A stretch of DNA of 64,000 nt from Sipunculus nudus (GCA_026874595.1 CM049318.1:17532241-17596240); one strand, 5' to 3'. Shown: positions 12,370 to 25,559, counted from the stretch's first letter. Notes: a model not told the origin generated them from the sequence alone. A program made the numbers and translations.

Positions 12370-12634
12370 CCAGACTACCAGTAAGTGTGGCCACCGGCTC
12401 AGAGATGGCGCCTCTGTACACCTCCGGGAGAATCTTTGGGGGCAAAGTCGGCTGTGGCCTGTATCCGTAGTAGGGGCTTTGGTGCCAGTGAGGAGACCGG
12501 GTGGTGGGTTTTCTTGAGGTTCACACCTTCTTCCTCGAATAACCAGACACCCAGATCGAAATGTCCGTGCAGGGCGGCAGGTTGGTTACCGCAAAGATGA
12601 GATAGCCATATCTAGGATTCACATTAGCAGGAAC
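12370..12634 (-). CDS. Gene A exon 3: end of FN3-1 and linker, with nonsense codon
   Basis: 265 nt, between acceptor TTATCTTCCAG and donor GTAAGC. It encodes AVTNLPPCTDISIWVSGYSR, then KKV followed by TGA (codon 38 of the exon, 12521-12523), and after the stop a linker still similar to gene B (TLPPKILPEVYRGAISEPVA). Both frame and splice sites are kept, so the stop looks recent. Confidence 0.75.
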
Positions 12635-13602
12635 CTGGAAGATAAAATGATAATTCTAAGGCAAAAAAATAAGATTTGGTTCTCAGACACTTTTTTTAAT
12701 AATTATTGTGGGCGTGCTTGTTCCTTTTTTTGGTATGTTTCGATAAAATTGTCATATGATCAGGGAACATAACTGATTTATTATGGCTAATGGATACAAG
12801 CACTACATGACAAAAGGAAATGTTATCAAAATTAAATTATCATATCTTCTTGAAAGAAATGTCCGAGCGACTGGAGACCAACATTGGCAAATTTCTATTG
12901 AAAAACAGAATAAAATTGTATTTGCGCGGGATAAATGTTGACGCGAGCGGTGCCGGAGAACCATACCTATTATTTCTTTCGGCCTAATTCAGTAATGATA
13001 AAATAGTCTAAGTAACAGTTAAGTGAAATCTGGATACATCATTATTCTGAGCAAAGCTAGAGTTAAATCAAGGCATATGATTAGTCCAAATAATCAAGTA
13101 CCAGATGAATAAAACCTAGACACTTCACCAGACAAATTATAAACATAGAAGAAGGGCGGACGCCAGGGGTCTAAACACAAGCACATTAAGCCCGAGGTAG
13201 ATCCGCTACAGAAAGGGCCAATACGCCTGTAATTTTACATCTAGTTCCCTAATGTCCACCCCCGCATCCTTCGCGGTATGTCAGATCAAACGATCAATCG
13301 GCTGGCTTCAAAAGCTCGGCTCAGCTCGCCTGTCGCTCTGCCGCAATACAGAAACGTTTTGGCAGCTTCGTTCTTCGATAACTGGCCGATATTCAGAGAA
13401 GAAATGTGCCCGCAATTAAAAAAAAAACAAATATGTGATAATAAATAGTAAATTTTCAAGGAAGTATCCGTAAGTATCCGTAAATAGGAGGAAACCATGG
13501 TACAGAGGTGCTCATGAGGAGCAGTTCTTTTATATATAAAAGAAACGGTGGGTCCTACTATTATATGAGGTCCGTTATTCTGATCTAAACATTGTCGACA
13601 TT

Positions 13603-14565
13603 AGACATGGGGTATTCGTATTCAGTATTCGTATTCATTGTATTCGAATACAAGTATTTTCAGTATTCTTATTCGTATTCGAATACATTTGTAAACATTA
13701 CAAAAAGTATTTGTATCCTAATTCAAATACTTTGTGGAAGTATTCACACTCATGAATACTTTTCGTGAATACATACTGTACACATAAATGTTGTTTACCT
13801 TTTGTCCTTTAGCCATTTAGAAAAAAATGTGCCATTTTTTCAATAGTGACTGATTTGGACCCACTTAAATCATGCAAACTAACAATTTTATTTTCACATT
13901 TTGAAATTTTCACTGTATTCTTATTAAATTAATATTAATGTGTATATATGTGTATGTACAAAACATTGAAAGATAACACATTTTGTTGAACATATCTACC
14001 GAAGCTTCCAGTGTGGTTACTGTTCACCCTATCGTCTGAGGAATCTGAGGAATTCATGCATTAACAATACAAACAGTTCAGGAATCCGCTGTAATTTACT
14101 CTGGCTATAAAATAATTAAGCAGTTCAGGTGGGCTAATCGACATGTCATTACCTGACTACCCCTATATTTTCTCTTACATGTGTCAGAGATATCATTTCA
14201 GTTTCTGATTCACTGTGTGATCTGCTGTCAGTCAGAGATATTGTAAACAGTAATCAGTATGGCATAACCTGCCAAGACGTCGGTGGTTATGTTATAAAGC
14301 CAAAGGCAAGTAATGTGCTGCACAGAATTCAACTACTGGGAAAACCCCATCGAATCTCCTCAAACACTTGCATGAATATTTTGAAGTTTGGACTAAAAAT
14401 ATTTTGCAAGTGTGAATATATGATTATTGCATTAAGTTGTATTATACAAGAATGATGCTTGATAGTTTCTTTTTGTTTCAATGAATATTTATATTCGTAT
14501 TCGTGTACCCCTGCTGTATTTGTATTCGTATTCGAATACATTTCTACTGTATTCGACCCATGTCT
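13603..14565. mobile_element. Non-autonomous DNA element with TATTCG subterminal repeats
   Basis: Bounded by perfect 9-bp inverted ends AGACATGGG and CCCATGTCT, with clustered TATTCGTATTCGAATAC motifs just inside both ends. Terminal clustering of such short repeats is typical of hAT-like elements. No clean target-site duplication is visible. Gene B intron 2 lacks it at the paralogous position (about 40,345), so it inserted after the duplication or was lost from B. Confidence 0.55.
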
Positions 14566-15250
14566 TGTCAAAATTCGTCCTCTTGTTTCTCCGCAGAGTC
14601 TCGCCGGGAAACTGTGATCTGAGTAGTTTCATGTCGCATCCTCCCGGCCTGATCGAAATCTGACAGATTTATAACTTAAATTTCTCGAAACCACTCATCA
14701 TGGCTCCCATTTAGCGTACACACTGAAACTCGGTTGTTACAGGTCGGATGTCACTAGTGCGACAAAGTCCCATATAAGGCTGCTATTATTTTTTTCCACG
14801 GCTAGCTTACGACAGATATTCCAAATTTTATGGAGATCTCACAAAGACTTGATATTAGAATAAATATTCCTGTGTCCTTCTGACAAAGGTGTTTGCTCTA
14901 TAAAACGGACGGCGGGCTAAGATAGCTTGCTAATAATGACTGCAATTCAAATGAATATTTATTTTAAATAATGAATGAAAATCTAAAACAAACAAATAAA
15001 TTCTGTTAACAATTCCAATGTTTTTATTAGTTCAGGTAGGGTTTGATTATTTCAAACGCGGGTAAATCGTCATTATGCCAACGTCGCCTAAATCGAATAG
15101 TTAATATGTCAACGTCAGATACTACGCATGCTTGCCAAACATAGTTCAATTTTAACTATAGTAAACCCCGTGTCTGTCCAAACTGGAATGTGGCACTTAC
15201 CCGTTTTACTACCATTGATGAAACTAGAATAAGATATATAAGAGAGAGGG

Positions 15251-15254
<4 letters not shown>

Positions 15255-15289
<35 letters not shown>
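15255..15289. repeat. (GA)n microsatellite
   Basis: Continuous GA dinucleotides about 45 bp downstream (minus-strand sense) of the exon 2 donor in gene A. Confidence 0.95.
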
Positions 15290-15291
<2 letters not shown>

Positions 15292-15332
15292 AGGGGTAGT
15301 TAAAATTAAATAACTACCAAATCCCACAATAC

Positions 15333-15535
15333 CTCAGCTATTCGCTCTAGGACGACTCCATTGTCAATGAACTTGTAGTGGGCATTGTAGTACCACTGTT
15401 CGTCCGTGGTGGCGCCAGTGGGCTGATTCCATCTGACCCGTATGCTTGTACTGGTGAGCGTGTATGCCGTGACCCCTGTAATGTTCAGTATCTGTTCCTC
15501 GAGGGCCGTGGTCGCCTCCGTTGTGGTAAAGGCAC
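15333..15535 (-). CDS. Gene A exon 2: first half of FN3-1
   Basis: 203 nt, same as gene B. It encodes LEEQILNITGVTAY, TSIRVRWNQPTGATTDEQWY and YNAHYKFIDNGVV. The W..HYK core is shared with gene C exons 2 and 6. NIT is an N-glycosylation sequon. Confidence 0.85.
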
Positions 15536-16054
15536 CTGCAGTTTATTAAATCTCACATTTATGTTTTTTTTTTAAATATATCAGATTCAGATTTAATGTA
15601 CATCTTAATGTACGAGATATTTTATTACTTATAATAAATAAACTTAAAGCATTTTTCCATCCCCAATAATACGTTATTATTTTTTTTTTATTGCTATAAC
15701 CGTGTATAAGTTAAACTACTCCTTGGGTCATACTTAAACAAGGCTGGAGCCAGTTGGTACATGCTGCCTTTAAACTAGGCCACGATTACTGTAAGATTTG
15801 GTCATATGGTTTTACCAAACCATATATGCATGTGTACTGGAATAAAAAGTATGGGCCCATAAGGCACCTAAAACGTTTCTATAAAACAAAGCAATATAGA
15901 CCTATATACTCTCACCTATTCATTTTATAACACGTTATATAAAATACCTTATCGTTACTTCAGTTGTACGATTTTGTACTATAAATATATTCGAAATAGG
16001 ATATACAAGTACCATAAAAAACATATTAGAATTAAATTAAAAGTAACGTCTTAC

Positions 16055-16112
16055 CAAAGGCTGTTGCCCCTACAAGGAAATATACAATAAGTATAACCGT
16101 GGTGGTCTTCAT
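16055..16112 (-). CDS. Gene A exon 1: signal peptide
   Basis: ATG, then a Lys, a hydrophobic core VILIVYFLVG and a small-residue end ATAF; donor GTAAGA. The start is fixed by the signal peptide and by the TATA box 46 bp upstream. Confidence 0.85.
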
Positions 16113-16157
16113 TCTCGGCCGCTAAAGAGGTAACTGTCTTATGACTCTGTGGAAAGG

Positions 16158-16164
16158 TTTTATA
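16158..16164 (-). promoter_or_regulatory. TATA box of gene A
   Basis: TATAAAA inside GGTTATAAAACC on the minus strand, 46 bp upstream of the start codon. The same element stands at the same distance upstream of gene B (42264-42270). Confidence 0.6.
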
Positions 16165-16397
16165 ACCGCATCCAAGTTGTCAAATGATGACATAAGTATC
16201 CTGAAACATAGGGATTACTTTCAAACAAGTCTCATCGTGTCGAGTTCGTCTCGTGCACCTGTTCAAAAATGTTCCGTTGCCCCTTTGATTTTTTTCGTAA
16301 CTTGTTGTGTGTTTTTGATTCTCTTTAGTGAATGATCCGTTTATTGGCGCAACATGCCGGAGGGCTTTCCACAAATGCGGCGTTGGATTTGACACAG

Positions 16398-16407
16398 TGG
16401 AATTCCC
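16398..16407 (-). promoter_or_regulatory. kappaB-like site upstream of gene A
   Basis: Plus-strand TGGAATTCCC, one mismatch from a GGGAATTCCC-type NF-kappaB/Rel site, about 290 bp upstream of the ATG. Gene B has GGGATTCCCC at the aligned position. Regulation by Rel factors is inference. Confidence 0.35.
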
Positions 16408-16662
16408 GGGTTGTTTGCTGTTTAGCATAGTATCTGGGAAACCCGAATACTTTGTTTTGGTGGACTTGAGTTGAATGATAATACCTATGAGAACATGGTA
16501 CCAATTAGGGTGTTCGGCATTGGTTTTGAACAGCGTAAAATTCCCATGCAATTATTGTTAATGTAAAGTCTTCAAGACACGGCATTATAAAGAAACCATA
16601 ACAATTAATCGACAATTAGATATAAACGACATGTTTTAGTATTTCGTAGCCTCGTGGTTAAA

Positions 16663-16690
16663 AGATGTATATATATATATATATATATGA
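16663..16690. repeat. (TA)n at the right edge of unit A
   Basis: Paralogy with unit B (CCTCGTGGTTAAAA followed by TA repeats at 43,266) ends in this tract; beyond it the two units differ. Confidence 0.8.
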
Positions 16691-17520
16691 ACCTTTTAAA
16701 CATCCGAATTCATCATACAAAATAAAACTTATGAGAATAAAGCCACGTTGTAATTACATTTTCATTTTAAATGACATTGCCAACAATTCTTCGGAAATTT
16801 TAACAACAATCGAGAAATTATCTTTGAAATTAATCTTCACATTTCTATTATATATAATTATAATTACGCAGTCATCCTGTGTATTTTACATGTTGTAATA
16901 GGTGCAAACGACATAGAAAATATAAGGATGGCATGATTATTTGTGTGATGAGCATATATTTTTTTACGATTTTCATTCATTGGTCGAAATGAACCATATT
17001 TCTAATGTTTAGTCTATTTAAACATTTCATTGCAATACATTGTGAATTATTGTCTCCCGCTTCTGCGGAACAGGCGACATAAATTTGGGTTTGTCTGTTT
17101 GCCCCATTGTCTTTTCTTCTGTTCGGCAGTCAGAATTTCGTTTCCTTCTTATAACTGTCCTTAATATTATCTGATTTCATTCTAATTTAAGTCAGTGATT
17201 GCCCTTGTTCTTTACTCGGTTGTGTTTTGTTTAGGAGTGACTGTCTCATAAGATAATAAAACACTTTAACATTTCATTTTTCATATGATTAATCAGCACA
17301 TTTAGATTCACTAATCACATAATTTACTTGAATTTTTGCAGTAACTGCCCGGTGCCTGGTTAAAATTATTTTGCACTAATTCACCACTTGATGGCGCAAG
17401 CGAAGGACGTTAATACTTTGAATTTGCTTGTTTTAATTGATTTATATACGTTGTACTTATGTTTTATACTTCCGCTCTGTCATAAGAGTAATTTTGATTA
17501 TAAAACAAATTGTATTTTTT
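16690..17520 (-). mobile_element. Interspersed repeat, inverted copy 2
   Basis: Reverse complement of 1,030-1,790. Together the two inverted copies bracket gene A. No open frame. Confidence 0.6.
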
Positions 17521-18089
17521 TTATTGATTTTTCAATCTAATCCAAGAACTTGGTTGAAATCATGTGTGTATCAAATTTGGGTTTCTGGTTCGCACAATTT
17601 CAGCTTATTTGACCAGGGTCACTGGATTTTTTTATATTGACAGAATATATTTCAATTTCGAATTTACTGAAAAAAAATATACATATCGCATTTACAAGTT
17701 ATGACAGACGACGACAAACCATGGGGGGGGGGGGGGAGAGAGAGACATAATCGGGTCACCAAGTTGGGTCTCGTGACTGGAAGGAGAATATATTTTCCGT
17801 GATTTTGTATTTGTACCCACACCGGTATGAAAACAGTTACTCGGCAAGACTTCAATATGTCGTCCTGTTCTGTGTAGGAAAATCCAGAAGAAGTAAAAAA
17901 AAATCTGTGACAGAAGAATCGTGCGGATTGTGTCTTCTAGCATCCTGAAGACCTCTGACCTTTGTCATCTCGGATCACGGCTCATATTCTCGGCTCACAA
18001 TTTGTTAGTCTTTTAACAGCAAACTTTATTGAGACTACTTGATTGAAAAAAAAAACAAATTCATGTGATTTATATCCCTCACTAGGCAT

Positions 18090-18260
18090 ACCTGTTGGTA
18101 ATTAGTGAAAATAAAAGTGTTGATTCCTCATATCAACAATGAAATATCCTATTGTATTATTATCTAATCAGACAGACACACCAAAACCAATTCCCTCAAA
18201 GGTAAGCATGAGAGCAATCCCTGACCCAAATTTGAATGAATCGGATATTTAGCCAAGTTA
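18090..18260 (+). mobile_element. Interspersed repeat, partial copy 3
   Basis: Aligns with 1,270-1,440 (GACAGACACACCAAAACC, AAGCATGAGAG) in the same orientation. Confidence 0.5.
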
Positions 18261-20215
18261 TCACACGGAAACAACAATCTGACGAACGGACAGACAGACA
18301 GAGGGACTGACAGACAATCAAAAATTAATTTGATTATAATGAAGATTGACATTCATTAAGCCTTATCCTAATAAAAGAAATAAACTTTTTTTCCGGTTCT
18401 CGATGTATTCTGTGTTCATGTTTGAAATGACATGGTCTTAGTGGTATCACTAACCAGGGGTCTGAATATTGCCAGGGGAATATTTAATGGATTCGCAATC
18501 AAAGAACGTATGGTACTATGGAAGGGGGGGCATGGACTTTACATTTAAACCCCAGTTATGAAGGAAACCGGGCATATTTCATTATGCTGTAAGCAGAATG
18601 AAGTTATTTTATCATGAGACGTAATCTCCTGTTCCAAGGTCGTATAGTGGTCCGAGATCGCCGGCACCATGGTCCGAGATGGTAGTGGTCCAATGTAAAA
18701 CCGTCCGACATCGCGTTGGCCGAGATCGCAAAGATCCGAGATCTCCTGTCACCTACGAAAGATTGTAGGATATTCAATATACTCTTAATTGGTAACCTCT
18801 CACCCCCACACTTTAAGTGGGCTCGCCCATTAATGCCCGGATAATGAATCACGGCCAGTTGAGGGGAAGGGCATACGATTCAGTCTCGAGTTAGCGGGTC
18901 CGCAGGTAAGTCCTTTAGGAAGTAGCTGGGGTTCCTACATATGTTTAAGGAAATGAAGCCCGTGAAGCCAATGGTGAAGTTTAGTAACCGGCCACCCCTC
19001 AGATCTTTAATAAAGCGTACACCCGAAGCATACCCTCCTTATCTGTAGTAAAGCGTACCCCCTATGCACTGACTGACAGTATATTGTTTTGGCATGTGAG
19101 TAATAAGCATTCTAAATTCGGACAGGTTTTTGATTTATTGGTGATGTTAAACTTAAATTCCTGTGGTGTTTTCTATTATATGTGGGAAAAACCCTACAAG
19201 ATGTCGTGTTCAATATGATTCAGTACTGAATTTTGCAAAGCATTTAGTTCACTTATTGCTCTTATACACACTATGCACTGCATGTTACTTGACAATGGAA
19301 TTTCGAAAACTAGACCGAATGTATAACTCACAGGCCAGGTGCAGTGGTATTCACCATAAAATGCCAAACTATGAATGTCAAGGATAAACCTCCAGCAAAC
19401 CTTCGTTCATACAGCACGCTATAACATTGATATCGAGCCATTAAGCCTATGAAGGGTAAATTACAAAATCTAAGTGAATAGAGCAAATATGCGTCGACAA
19501 CACCCATTCCAAATAAAACTAACAGAAAGTATTTGTCCGTGAAACATTTTTTTTTAAAATTGATAAACCTGTGGATCTATATTGCGGTGTAATACCCATG
19601 TGCAGTATTGTATATATAAACCGAAAAATCAGCACGTAGTTCCCTTAATAATTAACATGATAAACATTTCAAGAGGTGATAATGCAGGGACATTTGTGGT
19701 CATTTCAACATAATGCAAGAATACATAATAAATAAGTGGCAACTGATCTCGATTTACATGTTGTTTAAATTTAATCACCAAGTGGGTCAGGGACTGGGTC
19801 CAATATCAGGTCAAATATAAGTAAAACCATCTCCGACAGCAGGGTTTACTCATATATGCACAATACACCTAAACCCTTTGCTGAAGGTTGGTGCAGTGGA
19901 TGTGCAAATACAAAAAAAGACACAACCTTTTCCCAGAATGTGTAGCGGAAAAGACTAGGGGATTTTCTAAAGCCGTTTTTGAACTGCACAAACATGTCAG
20001 TATGCATTCCTGTTCAGCATAAAAAAATAAGGAAATGGGGGTCAAGTATTACAAAACTAAATGAGTTAGACTATAATTATGAAATAGGTTATACTAGCGT
20101 GTACTGTAATGTTTGCTCTTTCATTAATTGTCAGTGGCACTGCATGGGTTGGTTTTCGATCGGTATTATGAAAACTAAGTTCTTATATCAGGATTTTTTT
20201 TTTGTTTTGTAAATT

Positions 20216-20217
<2 letters not shown>

Positions 20218-20297
<80 letters not shown>
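20218..20297. repeat. (TC)n(TA)n compound microsatellite
   Basis: TC dinucleotides to about 20252, then TA dinucleotides. Confidence 0.95.
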
Positions 20298-20302
<5 letters not shown>

Positions 20303-21419
20303 GATATATGTATGTATGTATATATATTATATTATTATCACTTTATATATTCCAGTCTATGAAGTTATATAATTGTGAACCATTTTTAATATTTTTTTTT
20401 TCCATTTCAATTATGAATCATGTTTTATTCAGGTTAACCACATGTACATAGGGTATTTGCAGCTGTTCTGCAGCGGTTCATAATCATCCTCAGCTAATGA
20501 ATTTAAAAGTGGTAAATATTGATAACTTAAATAGAATCTATTTGCTAACTAATATAAAGAAATCTGAAAATGTGAATAAATCAATTTGAGAAAGGGGGGG
20601 GGGGGCTTACAAATATAAACATTAGTCAATACTATGCGATTGTCCCTGTTACAATTCCATTTATAATATTTATATAACATAAATATGATAAATGAACTAG
20701 CCTTACGCAAAGCCGATAGCCACTATAGGATGTACAGCCTTCATATGAGTCAGCGATAAAATTATGTTTTTTTTTTTTTTTTTTTCTTATTTTAAAAAGG
20801 GTATTCAGTCTGTACCTACTTTAAATAAAAAAACCCACACATTTCTGCACAGAAAACAACCCAAGGAAATAATGTAGAGGTTTTCTTGGCCGGAAAAATT
20901 TGGTCCATCCCTACCGAAGATATAACACTCTAACCGCCATGATGACTATTTTTTTTTTTATTTTTTTTTATGTTGTTATTGCCGCAAGTGAGCACAATGT
21001 ACTGATTTTATCCTTTTTCTGTCAAAATTGAGAAAATTGAATTTTCATGGTATTCATTTATGTGGTTAATGGTTATCAATGATGGTCATATTAACAGCAT
21101 TTGATAGAAAAAGCACAACAAATATATAACAATATAATATAATATATAACAATTTTGATTAAACATTAATAAAAATAGCATAAGTGCAACTTGTTTCCAT
21201 TTTTACCAACTACATATATATTAGTCGTTACCTAACAACAATGTGAACACTGCAAACTAGAACTTATGACCCGTGTGCCATGTCGCTGAGCTGTTTGTAG
21301 CACTTGTGACCAAAAAAAATCAGCATGGGCGCAATTTGGATGATCTACTATGTTATATCCCCCCATACACACACATTTTGCAAATAAAGCAAAGGTATTT
21401 GGTCACAAAAACAAGTGGC

Positions 21420-22330
21420 CCTTTAGCCATGACGCTCAGCTGACTTCAAGGAACCTTGAACAATGGGCAATATGACTCCGCAAGTGCTCAAAATCATGCA
21501 TTTTACCAATAGATCTTAGATATAGGTTACAGTGACCTAATCCCATATCCAGCTGCTACCAATTGTGCCAATCTGGCTAATAGAGTGGTAAAAGCATATT
21601 CTTTCACACAGCTTGCAGAATATAGGTCACAGTGACAATGTTTCAGTTTTCCAAGAAATTTAAGAGGGACCTCCCTGGATCTTTATAATAAATTAGAAGG
21701 TTCCAGGTCTAACCGTAACCATTCATGCAAATTAGTCCTATAGGGTCCTCAAATCATGTTCCTTCACATATCTTGCAGAATATAGGTCACTTTAACCTAA
21801 TTTAAGGTTTCCAAGGCGATTTGCCAAGGATCTCCCCTGATGTACAGTAAGAAGATTTTAGGTTCGTTTACAGTTTGTGCCCTATTTACAGCCACACTCC
21901 TTCAAAAATTGAAGGTCTCAAAAATAGAGAAAAAAATGCGTAAATCAATCTTAAATATACAAGTGGCGCCACTAGTATGCAGGAACTCATGAAACACTCC
22001 ATGATCATTCTGAATGCAAAGAATCTTGGCGATCAACGCATCAGTTATTCCGAAAATGGGGCTTTTGTATCAATTTTTTAATAATTCGGGGGCGGGGGGG
22101 GGCATTTACGAGTTAATGGTTAACAGGAATCTATAACAAGGTTTCCAGGGAGATTTTTCATGGACATCCCTTTTTTGTCAACTTACCAGATTCTAGGTCC
22201 AACGGTTGTGCCCTGTTAATGGGTGACAGCTTCATTTAAAGATCTCAAAATTAGAGAAAAAATATGTGAAAATTCGAAAGAGTGGAGGTTTCGCCAACAG
22301 TCTGCAGATACTGTAAAACCAATATTGTAG
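21420..22330. repeat. ERE-like satellite, spacer copy
   Basis: Same about 145-bp family as 11,420-12,280, with TATAGGTCACAGTGACAATG and TATAGGTTACAGTGACCTAA variants. Interrupted near 21,890-22,130 by unrelated sequence and a G run. Confidence 0.65.
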
Positions 22331-24466
22331 AACCAAGCCATGAAAAGTAAACTAGATTATTCATGCAAGGTTTCACCGATTAACTTCATATCTTGCTTTG
22401 TATTTCGAAATAACTAGTGAATGATCCAGAAGGGTACAGCGGACGCTCACCAAACCCCCTAGAGTTGTGAAGGCAAAGGATTTTACTGCGTAATTGGTTT
22501 CACTGTTATTTGATACTCAAAGTGTTGGAAATACTTCATATAACACGAGGGGGAAAACCCTATTCAGACCTACCCCCTCTTCCTGAGCACCCTCGGCAGC
22601 CGCACTTTGAGGCCTGAAAATACATACCCCAAAACCCCAGTCTCCATATGAGGATTTGGTCCTGGATCCTACACAAATAACTTAACTTATATTGTAAAAA
22701 ATGAGTGTGTTGGAGGGGTGTATGGAGCTATATATATGGTACATCCGCTACCCCGCTGCAAGAGTTGTGTCTGTGTGTTTATGTGTTTGTTGGGGGCGGG
22801 GGGAACGAAATCCTCATTTTCTGCCCCTCCGTCCGGGTTAGATGTCCTTGTCCCCGAATTGCAAATGGAATTTCGCCCCTGCAAGGCAAACCAAAAAAAT
22901 TAAATCTGTTCAATACAGATTAAGGTAAATTTCACAAAAAAGGAAAAACAGTTCTATCAAAGACAGCACAAACGGCATTACCACTTTTTTGTTGATACAT
23001 GTTGCTGGCAATGAGATAATGACCCTTACGTTGCTGGGTTCAAAAGGTCTCCAAAAGAAACAAAATTAAATTGAATTGCCCATTAATTTGCATTTTTTAT
23101 AGGAAATATATAGTGAAATTTACAATTTTAGAGTGGCCCCTTTCCTAGCATACAGAATAATTGCATCCTGACAGACTGATTTATGATTATTTTGTATGAA
23201 AAACAATAACATATATGGGACTGCTGAGCTTAAAATGTTTTATCTATTCTTATTTCTGAGTCTAAATCTGCTGACATGGAAAAAAATGTTAAGAAGGCCA
23301 TTTGCACAACCAAGGTATCAAATCTAAGGACAAGGTGAAACATAAAAAAAGATCTTCAGAATTCTAACCATCCCACTCGAATATATTTGTAGAGTTCAAA
23401 ACCAAAACTGTATAAACCAATAGAGGATGCTTATGGCAAGAATTGCCCTGTGCATAAAATCCAAACTAAAAATAATGTCCATGATCAGTTGGCAAATCGT
23501 ATTTTAGAACAATCAATAAAACCATTCATGAATGCGCTAACACATACTCCAGGTCAGTAATAACTTAGTTCGTGTTCCAGTTATACTGGGCTCTGTCCTA
23601 TGACCCTTATTCGTGACCAAAAAATCGTCAAAACCTATTATTTCAAGTTATCACCTATCATTTTGGGAAATAAAATTTTCAGAAAATAAAATAAAGATAT
23701 AGCTGCAGAGAATATAACCATGTCGGTATTGTGAAACGAGCACCGCAAACGTGCATAATTCGCCCGTCGTGCATCTGGTGACCTCTGGCCTCAATAAATA
23801 TGCATGGATTTTGCTGGAAATCTATCTTAGGCGAGATATTTTTTTTGATTGACATTTCTGATAAGTTTTATCAAAACCCTTCACATCTCCGTAATTTATT
23901 GCGGCGAAACCACAAAGTAACCGAGTTACCCGTTACCTTATTAAACATGCGTGGATGTAGCCCATAATCGAACTGCGGCAAGATGATCTGTTGGTTAGTA
24001 GTTATGGTGAGTTTGGTGAAAAGAAAACGGACGGACGTTGGGTATACCATGATACTCCTTATATATGATGGGTGTAAAAAAACACCTAAGGCGTAAACAG
24101 TGCAAGAAGCATGTCAGACCTCAGGATAATCATTCCTGGTATATCTTATTCTTTATATAAAATGCCAAGATAGGTTTTTTTGTACAATAACATAGATTTA
24201 TTCGTTATAAACGCATTATCTTATTCATTAGATAGATTCTCTACTATATATAGTGACTGTAACCATCAATAAAATTAGCTACGGTGTCTTAACGCTTAGG
24301 AGGACACACTTGCATAATACAAAGCTACTGCACATCTGCTTTTCTTGATTCCAAACTATTCTGATCTTGTGATTAAAATGTGCGTTGATAAACACTGTTT
24401 TGTTTTCTCCAGGGAAGATACAGCGTTCGAAACACACGAATCGTTTATGGTGGTTCCTAGAGTACA
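22331..24466. other. Spacer between units A and B, middle part
   Basis: I see no exon with both a coding-like frame and splice sites here. The open frames near 22,687-22,923 fall on low-complexity G- and GT-rich sequence. Confidence 0.45.
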
Positions 24467-24630
24467 GTAGAACCTCCGAATAACGGACACTGACAGGACC
24501 GGCCAATTTGCCCGCAATATAGAGGAGTCCATAGTAGGGAAGTTATAGATTTCGTGACCTAATTTCAAGGGACTGGCTGTAAATGGCCGTACATCGGAGA
24601 TCCCTTGGTACAGAGGTGCCCGAAAGGAGA
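24467..24630. mobile_element. Tigger/pogo-like terminal sequence, probable MITE
   Basis: TACAGTAGAACCTCCGAATA resembles the left end of the complete Tigger element at 57435 (CAGTAGAACGTCGAATATCC) and follows a TA. Only one end is clear. The right part (GGTACAGAGGTGCCCGAAAG) is shared with 13,499-13,520 and 40,250-40,270. Confidence 0.35.
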
Positions 24631-25559
24631 GGTTCCTTCGTAAACTATTTTGTGAAAGAAGAATTGGTCTGAAGTATGTCCAATCGGGAATATGTAGAAT
24701 TAGCAGTAACGTAATGTTTCAGCTAATGAATGGGCAGCAGACCAGTGTAGCTTAGACACAGGCACCTGACGCAATGTATTCACAGAATGAGCGATATTAC
24801 AAGCAACACTTGGCCCATCCCCCAGTCATCTAACCAACAATCCAACTAATTAAACATGGTTCCCTCACTTTGACTGCTATCAACCTAATTTATGCTAAAA
24901 TCACCTCTACAGCTTTTCAATCTTCCAACTTGCCTGCTAGCACTAGCTAAAACAATTCAAGGATAGAAAACATAATATAACTTGCAAAAAGCTTTACCGC
25001 CATTCTAAAACACGGATCCTGGTTGTGCTAAATGTTTTATTACGCACTTATAGTAACATAATTAAAGAATGGGAATAGATACGAAAAAATATAACGACAT
25101 AACGACATAATATGTTATACTATTCTTGCACTTCACACTTATAATACAGATTAGGATATGATTTTTCAGCCAGTTTATTCAGAAAGCATGGGTTTGGACG
25201 TCATTTATTTTTGAACAGTTTAATATGTAATGTATATAGTGCATAGTAGAATGAAACCCTCCATGGTGGACAATCACGGGACCAGACGATTTGTCCGTTA
25301 TGGCGCGGTGTCCGCTCCAGAGAGTGGGCTCGTCAGTCCTGTTATGGCAATAAGACCGAGATAAATACATCGATTATTGATTGGGTCATTAGCGCCATTA
25401 TTTGACGGATAATATACGTTCCAAAACGGACTGAGAGTGCCAGCTGGGTGTTTTGTTCCACGCATTTCCCAGATCTTCGCAGATTCTTGAATTTATTTGA
25501 ATGTTATCTGAATTACAAATCATGCACAGTTGAACGGATGGTGAACGCATAAAGGAATA

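Larger units (their letters stand above)
4012..16112 (-). pseudogene. FN3 gene A: secreted three-FN3 protein, probable pseudogene
   Basis: Eight exons on the minus strand: 16055-16112, 15333-15535, 12370-12634, 10383-10504, 7398-7581, 6473-6584, 5016-5194 and 4012-4034. Their lengths sum to 1146 nt (382 codons with stop) and all phases join. Order: signal peptide (MKTTTVILIVYFLVGATA), FN3-1 (DEQWYY..HYKF; PPCTDISIWVSG), Pro/Arg-rich linker, FN3-2 (TCYIQVSW; FGCP; APYNRFGTG), FN3-3 (TAVSDWGESVP), then a short tail DENSQCP. No membrane segment is seen, so the ancestral product was probably secreted. Exon 3 carries TGA at 12521-12523 where gene B has TGG (Trp), which would end the protein after about 124 residues. 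The last exon also stops ten codons earlier than in B. A TATA box lies 46 bp upstream of the ATG. Binding partner unknown; a receptor or opsonin-like role is inference. Confidence 0.7.
17540..21400. other. Spacer between units A and B, left part
   Basis: No gene supported. It contains a G run (17,722-17,735), a partial copy of the interspersed repeat (18,090-18,260), a patch of repeated GGTCCGAGAT phrases (18,645-18,740) and long T runs. The open frame at 19,163-19,387 has no recognisable domain. Confidence 0.5.
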
